This document shows, one piece after another, positions 1 through 5,822 of a DNA stretch of 5,822 bases (position 1 is the first letter of the stretch; every line of letters starts with the position of its first letter). The DNA comes from Bacteroidales bacterium UBA714 (GTDB taxonomy: Bacteria > Bacteroidota > Bacteroidia > Bacteroidales > UBA932): positions 1-5,822 of the forward strand of contig DBLW01000069.1 of the NCBI GenBank assembly GCA_002298075.1, given 5' to 3'. The notes beneath the pieces are model-generated. The model worked only from the letters and a program-made list of their open reading frames with translations, was not told where the DNA came from and made no database searches. A program made the translations under genes and the position numbers.

Positions 1-827
1 TACGTACTCGTCAGGCATATCAGCAGACCGCTGGCCAGCACTATTCCCATGACCATCAGAAGAAGCTCAAGGCGGAATATCTCGAAAAGCTGCACAAAGC
101 CGCTCCTGATGAAGAACATTATCACAATCAGCGCAATCACAGCAAGGAAGGCCGCGAAAATGCCCTGGAATGCCGCCTGGACGAGGAAAGGAGCACGTAT
201 GAACTGCCTTGTTGCCCCGACGAGCTTCATGGTATGTATAGTAAACCGGCGGGCAAACACATTGAGCCTCACGGTATTGTTTATCAGGACAAAAGAAATG
301 AACAGCATAAGGCAGATGAAGATTCCGAGCACTGAAGAAATCTTGCTCAGATTGGCATTCAAAGCTTCCACGAGCGACATCTGATAATTGACCTCCTCCA
401 CAAGAGGCGATGCCGATATCTCCCGCCTCACGACTTCGAGGCTGTCCGAAGAGACATAGTCAGCCATCAGCGTCACATCTATGGAAACGGGTATGGGAGA
501 AGTCTCGAACACATCCAGGAAATCATCCCCAAGCTGACGTGCAAGCTCCCTCTCGCCCTGCTCACGGGAGACAAAGACCGTGCTCTTGATGAAGCGCTCC
601 TTGCCAAGCTCATCGCAAAAGGCCATCGCAGCCTCTTCCTGGACATTCTGCTTCATCATCACGGACACCTGGACATTTTCCTTGAAATAGTCCGAAACGC
701 CCTTCGCATTCACCAGAAGCATGCTTGCTATGCCCACCAGCAGAAGCACGAGGCTTATGCTGATGAGAGACGAAAGATACGCATTCGCCAGACGCCTCTT
801 CATTATCCTGTTGTCACCTTTACCCAT
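1..827 (-). CDS. ftsX: FtsX, cell-division ABC-transporter-like permease (3' end cut by window edge)
   Basis: FtsX is the integral-membrane partner of the ATPase FtsE. In the bacteria where it has been studied, the complex works at the division site and activates peptidoglycan hydrolases across the membrane. The 275 visible codons show the family layout: a short basic N-terminus, TM1 at about residues 20-39, an extracytoplasmic domain at about 40-162, TM2 at about 163-184, TM3 at about 219-239, and the start of TM4 from about 255. Between TM2 and TM3 lies the conserved permease segment MKLVGATRQFIRAPFLVQA (residues 200-218). The family is usually around 290-300 residues, so only the last few codons are missing. 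I chose the ATG at 825-827 because it lies about 20 bases after a TATCTTTG promoter element; an internal ATG at 801-803 (MKRRLANAYL) is a weaker alternative. No ftsE is visible. The gene reads leftward out of the window, divergently from the GT5-like gene. Confidence 0.93.
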   Translation of the reverse strand, partial: MGKGDNRIMKRRLANAYLSSLISISLVLLLVGIASMLLVNAKGVSDYFKENVQVSVMMKQNVQEEAAMAFCDELGKERFIKSTVFVSREQGERELARQLGDDFLDVFETSPIPVSIDVTLMADYVSSDSLEVVRREISASPLVEEVNYQMSLVEALNANLSKISSVLGIFICLMLFISFVLINNTVRLNVFARRFTIHTMKLVGATRQFIRAPFLVQAAFQGIFAAFLAVIALIVIMFFIRSGFVQLFEIFRLELLLMVMGIVLASGLLICLTST

Positions 828-847
828 ATAGCTTTCCCAATCGGGCC

Positions 848-855
848 CAAAGATA
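848..855 (-). promoter_or_regulatory. Bacteroidetes -7 promoter element driving ftsX
   Basis: Read on the minus strand this is TATCTTTG, an exact match to the Bacteroidetes primary sigma factor -7 consensus TAnnTTTG. It ends 20 bases before the ftsX ATG, so transcription would start near 840-843 and leave a leader of roughly 13-16 bases. I see no TTTG -33 element at the usual spacing of about 19-21 bases; a TTTG at 865-868 is too close. Confidence 0.6.
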
Positions 856-877
856 GTGAAATATCAAAAAAAAATAT

Positions 878-885
878 TATCTTTG
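878..885 (+). promoter_or_regulatory. Bacteroidetes -7 promoter element driving the GT5-like/DUF4270 operon
   Basis: This is TATCTTTG on the plus strand, matching TAnnTTTG. It ends 20 bases before the ATG at 906, giving the same geometry as the ftsX promoter on the other strand. The expected start of transcription is around 890-893. That would make the TTG at 894 effectively leaderless and supports the ATG at 906 as the real start. There is no clear -33 TTTG. Confidence 0.6.
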
Positions 886-905
886 TAGAGATTTTGTCAT
901 TAAAA

Positions 906-1733
906 ATGAACAGCATGGGAAATTCAGTCAAAAGAGTCCTTTTCGTCAATTCCGAGATATTCCCGTATCTTCCGGAATCCGGAATCGCCAATATCGGCAG
1001 GTTCCTTCCGCAGGGCATCCAGGAGAAAGGCAGGGAAATCAGATCCTTCATGCCGAGGTACGGATGCATAAATGAAAGAAAAAACCAGCTGCACGAGGTC
1101 ATCAGGCTTTCCGGAATGAACATTGTGATAAATGATGTTGACAGGCCGCTGGTAATCAAGGTGGCTTCAATATCTGCAGCCAGGATGCAGGTCTATTTCA
1201 TTGACAACGAGGACTATTTCCACAGGAAGAACATCTATCACGATGAGGACGGAAATTTCCACGAAGACAACGGCGAAAGGGCCATATTCTTTGCACGCGG
1301 TGTTCTTGAGACGGTCAAGAAGCTCAGGTGGGCTCCCGATGTAATACATTGCCACGGCTGGATATCCCACGTACTTCCGCTGTATCTGAAGAAAGCATAT
1401 ATTGACGACCCTATATTCTCCGGCAGCAAGATAGTGCTCTCATTATACAATGACACACCTGCCGAAAGTTTCGGCGACGACTTCAAGGAAAAGATTCTTT
1501 TCGGAGGAGCCGGAACAAAGGACATAGAGGCACTGGAGCAGACTGATGGCACAAATCTTGCAAAACTCGCGGCCAGCTATTCAGACGGCATCATATTCGG
1601 GTCAGACGGGATTTCCGGGGAAATAGAGTCATATTGCCGCAATTCCGGTCTCCCTGTGCTTGATTTTGACGCCACGTCAATTGAAGATGGCTCATATATA
1701 GAGAAATACAACAGTTTTTACGACCAGCTATAA
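906..1733 (+). CDS. Orphan GT5 (glycogen/starch synthase) N-terminal-domain protein, probably not a catalytic synthase
   Basis: The 275-residue product resembles only the N-terminal Rossmann domain of GT5 glycogen/starch synthases. Visible landmarks are the opening strand KRVLFVNSEIFPY (residues 9-21), a block resembling the synthase's FIDNxxYFxR region (YFIDNEDYFHRKNIY, about 98-112), an NGERAIFFARGVLE helix (about 122-135), and the HxH-W motif as HCHGW (148-152). Two features argue against ordinary glucan synthesis. The lysine-containing KxGG nucleotide-sugar motif expected after strand 1 reads PESG (23-26). The whole C-terminal GT-B domain is absent: the protein is 275 residues against about 450-500 for GlgA. 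Similar short proteins recur in Bacteroidetes, where they are often annotated simply as glycogen synthase. I use the ATG at 906 rather than the upstream TTG at 894 because of the promoter position; ATG 915 is also possible. The stop overlaps the next gene's ATG, suggesting translational coupling to the DUF4270 lipoprotein. The present-day function is unknown. Confidence 0.82.
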   Translation: MNSMGNSVKRVLFVNSEIFPYLPESGIANIGRFLPQGIQEKGREIRSFMPRYGCINERKNQLHEVIRLSGMNIVINDVDRPLVIKVASISAARMQVYFIDNEDYFHRKNIYHDEDGNFHEDNGERAIFFARGVLETVKKLRWAPDVIHCHGWISHVLPLYLKKAYIDDPIFSGSKIVLSLYNDTPAESFGDDFKEKILFGGAGTKDIEALEQTDGTNLAKLAASYSDGIIFGSDGISGEIESYCRNSGLPVLDFDATSIEDGSYIEKYNSFYDQL

Positions 1734-3436
1734 TGAATCTTAAAATTTTAGGCGGAGCCGGCCGCATTGCGGCCATCGGTGCGATACTGCTTGGCTCCGC
1801 ATCATGCATATATGTCGATCAGACACTCGGGAAAAACTTCATCCCCACCGACCAGAAATGGAACGTATATACGCCAGCCCCAGTAGCCCTTACGGGAATC
1901 CGGATGCAGATGGCAGACAGCCTGTCAGGATACAGTACGACACGTTTCACTTTCGGCTCAGTCAACGATGACCTCGGGACATGCATGAAAAGTGCCAGCT
2001 TCACGCTTGTGCCGGTCATGGACTCGCTGGACTTCGGCAAGAACACAAAAATCCGCGGTTTCCATTTCATGGCAGCCAAAGACACTGTGTCTGCAGCATC
2101 TGAAAGCCAGATGATAATCCTGCAGAACGTATATGTCTCGGAACTCAAAGCACCGCTTGATTCAAACGTGCTCTACGCAGGTTCATTCATGGATTCCAAG
2201 TTCAGAGACAAATATCTCGACTTGACAAACATCGTGACAGACGGCATCCCGGTATATGCAGGAGGAGACTCTCTCAGTTTTGAATTCAGCAGGGAGTTCA
2301 CCGAGAGCTTCATCACCAGGCTAAAGAAAGCGGATCTTGACAGCATGGACTTGTATCTCAAGGATATCCCGGGCTTCTACATCACTACAGACGCTCCTGC
2401 CGGACAAGGAGGAAGAATCAACATGTTCAATGTGAAAATGTCGAAGAATGACAGCGGATACCTGTCGGGGAACTATGCCGAGCTGAAAATTACTGCCGAC
2501 TATGGTGACAGGAAAGATGTCGACACGTCTTTCGTGTTCCTGTTCGGCCTTGGAGATTTCCTGAAGAACATCTCCAGCACCAGCGACATCACGCAGTTCG
2601 CCTTCAATTCAAGCGAGCACGACAGTGCGGAAAAATATTCTAAAGACGGAGTGCTTGCAACGGACAAGATACGCATCGAAGGAGGATGCGGCATAAAGCC
2701 TGTCGTAAAGGCATCCGAAATAAAGGATATACTTGATGTACAGCTTGCCCAGGCCGGAATCAGCGACTACAGGGAAGTGGTAATCAACAAGGCGACGATT
2801 TTATTGCCGTACAGCGTTGATGAATATTCAGCACTGGACACTTATCCTATGATTCTCAGCCCTACCGTAAGGCTCAGGAGCACAGAGGGGAAATATGTTT
2901 CATATGCCGGTCTGACGGATTCCAGCATCGCATCCGAGAACCAGGGAGATATAAACAGGTCTCTCGGGATGTACACACCGGACATAAGCCATCATGTGCA
3001 GGAGATTCTCAAATTGGACAGGAATGACCCTGAATTCTCAAATAAAATCGGCAACTATGACATATGGTTTCTGATAATGCACACAGAGACAACACAGACA
3101 AGCAACAACAACTCCATGAACGACTACTACAATAACCTCATGTACAACTCATATTACAATAATATGATGTACAATCCTTACGGATACGGAGGATACGGGT
3201 ACGGCGGATATGGATATGGAAGCTACGGATATGGCGGGTACGGCTACGGCAACAACTACTATAATTATATGATGATGGCAATGTATGCCAGCGCAAGCAG
3301 CGGTTCAAATGAGAAGACCACGACCGAGATGGACAAGGACAGATATTACAAGGCAAATCTGAACGGTCCGGATGCTGTGTCTGGAACTGTTCCGCAGCTG
3401 AGAATAACATTCTCCGCGCCAAAGACAGCAGAATGA
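1733..3436 (+). CDS. DUF4270 family lipoprotein with a YGYGG repeat near the C-terminus
   Basis: This is a 567-residue predicted lipoprotein of the Bacteroidetes-specific DUF4270 family; no biochemical function is established. The N-terminus has a basic start, a hydrophobic stretch at residues 12-21 and a lipobox-like GSASC with the candidate lipidated Cys at 25. The -3 residue is Ser rather than Leu, which the looser Bacteroidetes lipobox tolerates. The mature protein begins with TLGKNFIP (residues 31-38), a pattern I associate with DUF4270 proteins. Residues about 40-455 are a beta-rich body with many Asp, Ser and Thr. From about 459 the sequence turns into an Asn/Tyr/Met-rich stretch holding five YGYG[GSN] units (483-507), then ends with a normal-composition tail (PQLRITFSAPK). 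It is probably exported and anchored in the outer membrane, possibly surface-exposed. The start codon shares one base with the upstream GT5-like stop and has no Shine-Dalgarno, so translation is probably coupled. The family assignment comes from recognition, not a search. Confidence 0.85.
   Translation: MNLKILGGAGRIAAIGAILLGSASCIYVDQTLGKNFIPTDQKWNVYTPAPVALTGIRMQMADSLSGYSTTRFTFGSVNDDLGTCMKSASFTLVPVMDSLDFGKNTKIRGFHFMAAKDTVSAASESQMIILQNVYVSELKAPLDSNVLYAGSFMDSKFRDKYLDLTNIVTDGIPVYAGGDSLSFEFSREFTESFITRLKKADLDSMDLYLKDIPGFYITTDAPAGQGGRINMFNVKMSKNDSGYLSGNYAELKITADYGDRKDVDTSFVFLFGLGDFLKNISSTSDITQFAFNSSEHDSAEKYSKDGVLATDKIRIEGGCGIKPVVKASEIKDILDVQLAQAGISDYREVVINKATILLPYSVDEYSALDTYPMILSPTVRLRSTEGKYVSYAGLTDSSIASENQGDINRSLGMYTPDISHHVQEILKLDRNDPEFSNKIGNYDIWFLIMHTETTQTSNNNSMNDYYNNLMYNSYYNNMMYNPYGYGGYGYGGYGYGSYGYGGYGYGNNYYNYMMMAMYASASSGSNEKTTTEMDKDRYYKANLNGPDAVSGTVPQLRITFSAPKTAE
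3179..3253 (+). repeat. Five tandem 15-bp units encoding YGYG[G/S/N]
   Basis: Codons 483-507 of the DUF4270 gene are five in-frame 15-bp units encoding YGYGG, YGYGG, YGYGS, YGYGG and YGYGN. The codons vary between TAC and TAT and among GGA, GGC and GGG. The repeat is therefore older than a recent slippage expansion, or is kept at the protein level. It is flanked by Asn/Tyr/Met-rich sequence on both sides (about 459-518). Confidence 0.9.
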
Positions 3437-3465
3437 TGCACATGTGCGGAAGATATAAATAACAA

Positions 3466-3502
3466 AGCGGGGCGACCTTGAAAAGTCACCCCGCTGTTTT
3501 TT
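3466..3502 (+). terminator. Rho-independent terminator after the DUF4270 gene, possibly bidirectional
   Basis: The arms AGCGGGGCGAC (3466-3476) and GTCACCCCGCT (3485-3495) pair in 10 of 11 positions, with one C/A mismatch (3473 with 3488) and an 8-base loop CTTGAAAA. A G and six T residues follow (3496-3502), the classic form for rightward transcription. It begins 29 bases after the DUF4270 stop and 14 bases beyond the acpP stop. On the minus strand the hairpin is followed by the less uniform TTGTTATTTAT, so it may end acpP transcription less efficiently. Confidence 0.88.
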
Positions 3503-3516
3503 GTATCCGTAAAAGA

Positions 3517-3759
3517 CTATCGGTTGTTGACAATCTGCTCGATATACTTGATAGCGTCGCCTACAGTAGCGATTTTATCTGCATCGTTGTCATCAATCTC
3601 AACATCGAATTTCTTCTCAAAATCCATGATAAGCTCTACGATATCAAGTGAATCAGCACCGAGATCATTAGTGAAGCTTGCTGTCTCAGTCACCTCAGAT
3701 GCATCAACGCCCAATTTCTCGACGATGATTGCCTTTACGTCTTCTGCAATATTTGCCAT
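3517..3759 (-). CDS. acpP: Acyl carrier protein
   Basis: AcpP is the small acidic cytosolic protein that carries growing acyl chains on a 4'-phosphopantetheine arm through type II fatty-acid synthesis. The 80-residue product has the expected length and composition. It has the invariant DSL motif within DLGADSLDIVELIMDFE (residues 32-48), with Ser37 as the site modified by holo-ACP synthase, and an acidic recognition helix after it. The ATG at 3757-3759 is the only sensible start and gives the usual MANIAEDVKAIIVEKLGV opening. No Shine-Dalgarno is seen; the leader is A/T-rich. Bacterial acpP is often followed by fabF. Here the next downstream element is the convergent terminator, so the gene seems to be transcribed alone or at the end of a read-through from pnuC. 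The DSL core and standard length favour the primary fatty-acid ACP over a specialised carrier, but a second copy elsewhere cannot be excluded. Confidence 0.95.
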   Translation of the reverse strand: MANIAEDVKAIIVEKLGVDASEVTETASFTNDLGADSLDIVELIMDFEKKFDVEIDDNDADKIATVGDAIKYIEQIVNNR

Positions 3760-3781
3760 AACGTTAAAATTTTAGTTAATA

Positions 3782-3795
3782 ATTAGTATTCTAAT
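3782..3795 (-). repeat. Small inverted repeat in the acpP leader
   Basis: ATTAG (3782-3786) and CTAAT (3791-3795) form a perfect 5-bp inverted repeat around a 4-base loop. It lies 22 bases upstream of the acpP start, in a strongly A/T-rich leader. It could be an operator half-site pair or a weak hairpin in the acpP mRNA, but its A/T content means it may be chance. Confidence 0.25.
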
Positions 3796-3821
3796 ACACG
3801 TATTTGCGCTAAAAAACGGTG

Positions 3822-3828
3822 CAAAATA
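3822..3828 (-). promoter_or_regulatory. Tentative acpP -7 promoter element
   Basis: On the minus strand TATTTTG is one T short of the Bacteroidetes -7 consensus TAnnTTTG. It lies 62 bases upstream of the acpP ATG. A TTTG at 3842-3845 is the only -33 candidate, but the 13-base spacing is shorter than the usual 19-21. In the 156-bp gap between acpP and pnuC (3760-3915), rich in A/T especially on its acpP side, this is the best promoter candidate I can find. I see no open reading frame of note and no clear terminator for pnuC there. Confidence 0.25.
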
Positions 3829-3915
3829 AATAAAAAAAAATCAAAAATAAAAATTTAGAAGCTGTTTAAGGCTCCGGGGCAGACATTTTAAGCGAGTTTT
3901 CACCAGAAAAGCCTG

Positions 3916-4623
3916 TCATTTGCGGCTCAGACCCAACCAGACCCGAAGCCCGTTGATGGAATTGAGCAGGTAGAAACACCACATTATCACCATTACGGCA
4001 GCATGAGCCTCTCCCCTTGAAACACAGATGCTCCACATTATCACGCTTAATATGTTCGTAATAATCCACAGCACCCATTGCTCCATAAAAGCCATGGCCA
4101 TCAGGGCCTGGGCGACTATGCTCAGAACAGTTGTAGCCGAATCCTTGTAAGGCTGTGGATCGCCGAAATGGCCCAGTAGCAAGCCGCCCACAAACACAGC
4201 AGCAGCGCATCCCAAAGCAAGAATGATACGCTGAATCAATGTGAGACGCCTTGCACGGACACGCACATCTGCTCCCTCACCGGAAATCCGGTCTGCATCA
4301 CCCTGCGACGTGGCAGCCCCCCTCTTGCGCCAGGACCACCAGCCTATGAACTGCATGGGCAGATAGTAGAGGGCATTCAGGCCGGCATCCCCATAGAGGG
4401 CCGCCTTATATGATATGTATGCATACATCGACACGTTTATTATTCCGAACGCATAGTTCCAGATGCTCCCCTTAGCAACAAGCACAACACATATCACACC
4501 GGCTATACCGGCAATGGAACCTACAGCATCAATGCTTCCGGACAATACGGAATATGCTATGTTAGAGGCTATGACGCCTGCTATGAGGAAAAAGTCATAA
4601 AACGAAAGGACTTTGTTTTTCAT
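3916..4623 (-). CDS. pnuC: PnuC-family transporter, most likely for nicotinamide riboside
   Basis: PnuC proteins are small inner-membrane facilitators that let nicotinamide riboside in; phosphorylation by a cytoplasmic kinase (NadR or similar) then traps it for NAD synthesis. The 235-residue product matches the family length (about 230-250). It shows several hydrophobic segments and the family's aromatic motifs: WNYAFGIIN (55-63), QFIGWWSWRK (91-100) and WVLWIITNILSVIMW (183-197). A polar, charged loop at about 99-127 separates the two halves. Relatives transport thiamine (PnuT) or riboflavin (PnuX), usually beside TPP or FMN riboswitches or vitamin genes. None of these is visible here, so nicotinamide riboside is the default call. 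The gene follows uvrC by 34 bp with no intervening terminator or TAnnTTTG element, so it is probably co-transcribed. The ATG at 4621-4623 starts the expected MKNK cytoplasmic end and has no clear Shine-Dalgarno. Confidence 0.88.
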   Translation of the reverse strand: MKNKVLSFYDFFLIAGVIASNIAYSVLSGSIDAVGSIAGIAGVICVVLVAKGSIWNYAFGIINVSMYAYISYKAALYGDAGLNALYYLPMQFIGWWSWRKRGAATSQGDADRISGEGADVRVRARRLTLIQRIILALGCAAAVFVGGLLLGHFGDPQPYKDSATTVLSIVAQALMAMAFMEQWVLWIITNILSVIMWSICVSRGEAHAAVMVIMWCFYLLNSINGLRVWLGLSRK

Positions 4624-4657
4624 GGCTAATCTTTATTTTGATACTATGTAAAGCCGA

Positions 4658-5822
4658 CTATTCGGATTTCTTGTTGAGATGTTCCAAGATCGCTTCTGCC
4701 AAAGGGCGGGAGACCGTCCCGGCGAGGTCTTCGACCGAAGCCGCCGCTATGCGGGCTACGCTCCCATAGCGGAGCAGCAGCCGCTGCTCGGTCTTCCCGC
4801 CCACGCCCTTGATTTCACGCAATGCAGACCCGATCTGCGCCTTGCTCCTGAGGTTGCGGTGGAAAGTGATTCCGAATCTGTGAGCCTCATCACGAATCTG
4901 CTGCAGAACTTTCAGTGCCTGGGAGTTCCTGTCAATGAACAGCGGATATGGATCTCCCACCCTTATCACCTCCTCAAGCCTTTTGGCAAGCCCTATCACG
5001 GTAAGCTTTTCTGTCAGGCCCAGCTCAGAAAGCGCCTCATAGGCAAAAGAGAGCTGGCCCTTTCCCCCGTCAATGACCACAAGCTGCGGAAGGTCATCCG
5101 GATTCTCCGCAAGCATCCTTGAATAGCGCCTGTTGACAACCTCCTTCATTGACGCATAATCGTTCGCTCCTATGACGGTCTTGATTTTGAAATGGCGGTA
5201 ATCCTTCTTGGACGGTCTTGCACCGCGAAATACAACACACGAAGCGACAGGATTGGTACCCTGGATGTTCGAGTTGTCAAAACATTCTATATGTTCCGGA
5301 AGCACATCCATACCCAGGGCTGCCTTAAGTTCTTCAAGCACCTTCATGCGGAAATCATCAGGGTCAGTGTGCTCACGCTGCTTCAGTGCATTGAATCTCA
5401 TCTCCTTGGCATTTTTTGCGCTTAATTCAAGCAAAGCGAGCTTGTCACCGCGCACAGGCACCTTGAACACGATATTATCCATCTCAAATTCAGGCATGAA
5501 CGGTACTATAACCTCGCGTGAGAGCACCCCGAACTTGGCCTTGATTTCTGATATGAACATCTCCAGGACAGCCTCGCGGCTCTCTTCAATATTCAGTTTG
5601 AATCCGAGATTAAGAGACTGCACCACTGCTCCCATGCGAATACGCATGAAATTGCCGAAAGCTTCCCCGCCGTCCATGACAAGAGAAAACACATCTGCAT
5701 CCCCTACCATGGAATTCATTATTATAGACTTGCTGTAATGCTTTTCAAGAGAAGTCATCTTCTCCTTATAGGCATTGGCCTGCTCGAACTCCATGCGTGA
5801 GGCCGCATCCTGCATCAGTTCC
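4658..5822 (-). CDS. uvrC: UvrC, excinuclease ABC subunit C (N-terminal part outside the window)
   Basis: UvrC is the nuclease of UvrABC nucleotide excision repair, cutting on both sides of a lesion in the UvrB-DNA complex. The 387 visible residues are the C-terminal two thirds of a roughly 600-residue protein; the GIY-YIG domain for the 3' incision lies beyond the right edge. Numbering from the first full codon at 5821, the fragment opens inside the UvrB-binding UVR motif (MQDAASRMEFEQANAYKEKM, 3-22). It continues into the RNase H-like 5' nuclease domain, with ECFDNSNIQGT (Asp182), VVIDGGKGQL (Asp251) and RDEAHRFGITFHR (Asp311, His314), where the family's catalytic Asp and His residues fall. 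It ends in tandem helix-hairpin-helix DNA-binding motifs (about 330-381, including IKGVGGKTEQRLL). The frame is open to the edge, so the true start is outside; the ATG at 5813-5815 is internal. No frameshift or missing motif is seen. pnuC follows on the same strand. Confidence 0.96.
   Translation of the reverse strand, partial: ELMQDAASRMEFEQANAYKEKMTSLEKHYSKSIIMNSMVGDADVFSLVMDGGEAFGNFMRIRMGAVVQSLNLGFKLNIEESREAVLEMFISEIKAKFGVLSREVIVPFMPEFEMDNIVFKVPVRGDKLALLELSAKNAKEMRFNALKQREHTDPDDFRMKVLEELKAALGMDVLPEHIECFDNSNIQGTNPVASCVVFRGARPSKKDYRHFKIKTVIGANDYASMKEVVNRRYSRMLAENPDDLPQLVVIDGGKGQLSFAYEALSELGLTEKLTVIGLAKRLEEVIRVGDPYPLFIDRNSQALKVLQQIRDEAHRFGITFHRNLRSKAQIGSALREIKGVGGKTEQRLLLRYGSVARIAAASVEDLAGTVSRPLAEAILEHLNKKSE

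Noticed and set aside
49..384. A 111-codon open frame on the plus strand at the left edge
   Set aside because: It is antisense to the TM2-TM4 region of ftsX, whose minus-strand translation shows clear FtsX motifs.
861..878. The A-run and nearby repeats as a mobile-element or attachment-site scar
   Set aside because: There are no flanking direct repeats, integrase gene or terminal inverted repeats; it fits a normal A/T-rich promoter spacer.
894..905. TTG at 894 as the start of the GT5-like gene
   Set aside because: It would lie only a few bases from the expected transcription start of the TATCTTTG promoter; the ATG at 906 gives a leader matching that of ftsX.
3138..3443. A 101-codon minus-strand open frame over the end of the DUF4270 gene
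   Set aside because: It is the antisense of the repeat-rich coding segment, giving low-complexity Arg/Ser/His sequence without any family resemblance.
3897..3910. TTTTC/GAAAA hairpin at the end of pnuC as a terminator
   Set aside because: The stem is five A/T-rich pairs and overlaps the junction without a T-run on the minus strand, so it is not a credible terminator.
4624..4657. A TPP or FMN riboswitch upstream of pnuC that would change its substrate
   Set aside because: The gap is only 34 bp and contains none of the conserved riboswitch core sequences.
5208..5738. A 176-codon open frame on the plus strand inside uvrC
   Set aside because: It lies wholly antisense to well-conserved UvrC motifs, has no recognisable domain or start signals, and its composition is what the complement of UvrC codons gives.

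Overview
The window looks like chromosomal DNA from a member of the Bacteroidales. Three things point there: a DUF4270 lipoprotein preceded by an orphan GT5 (glycogen/starch synthase) N-terminal domain protein, two sites matching the Bacteroidetes -7 promoter element TAnnTTTG, and starts preceded by A/T-rich leaders without Shine-Dalgarno sequences. Genus cannot be decided from the window. It carries conserved, mostly housekeeping genes. I see no insertion sequence, phage gene, CRISPR array, tRNA or rRNA.

Layout. At 1-827 (-) is ftsX, cut by the left edge before its stop. A 78-bp gap (828-905) holds two mirror-image TATCTTTG promoter elements, one per direction. Rightward, a GT5-like protein (906-1733) overlaps by one base a large DUF4270 lipoprotein gene (1733-3436), so the two form a tight two-gene operon. 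A strong hairpin with a T-run (3466-3502) ends it. Converging from the right is acpP, the acyl carrier protein (3517-3759, -), which stands alone behind an A/T-rich leader. Further right, on the minus strand, are pnuC (3916-4623) and uvrC (4658 to the right edge, its N-terminal third missing). These are 34 bp apart and probably co-transcribed.

Functions. FtsX is the membrane partner of FtsE and links division to peptidoglycan remodelling. AcpP carries acyl chains in fatty-acid synthesis. UvrC makes the incisions in nucleotide excision repair. PnuC imports nicotinamide riboside for NAD synthesis. The GT5-like and DUF4270 proteins have no established function. The first appears to have lost the nucleotide-sugar-binding motif and the whole C-terminal half of glycogen synthase. 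The second is a predicted outer-membrane or surface lipoprotein with a tyrosine/glycine repeat near its C-terminus. This pair is the least understood part of the window. I found no convincing new multi-gene system; the rest is ordinary.
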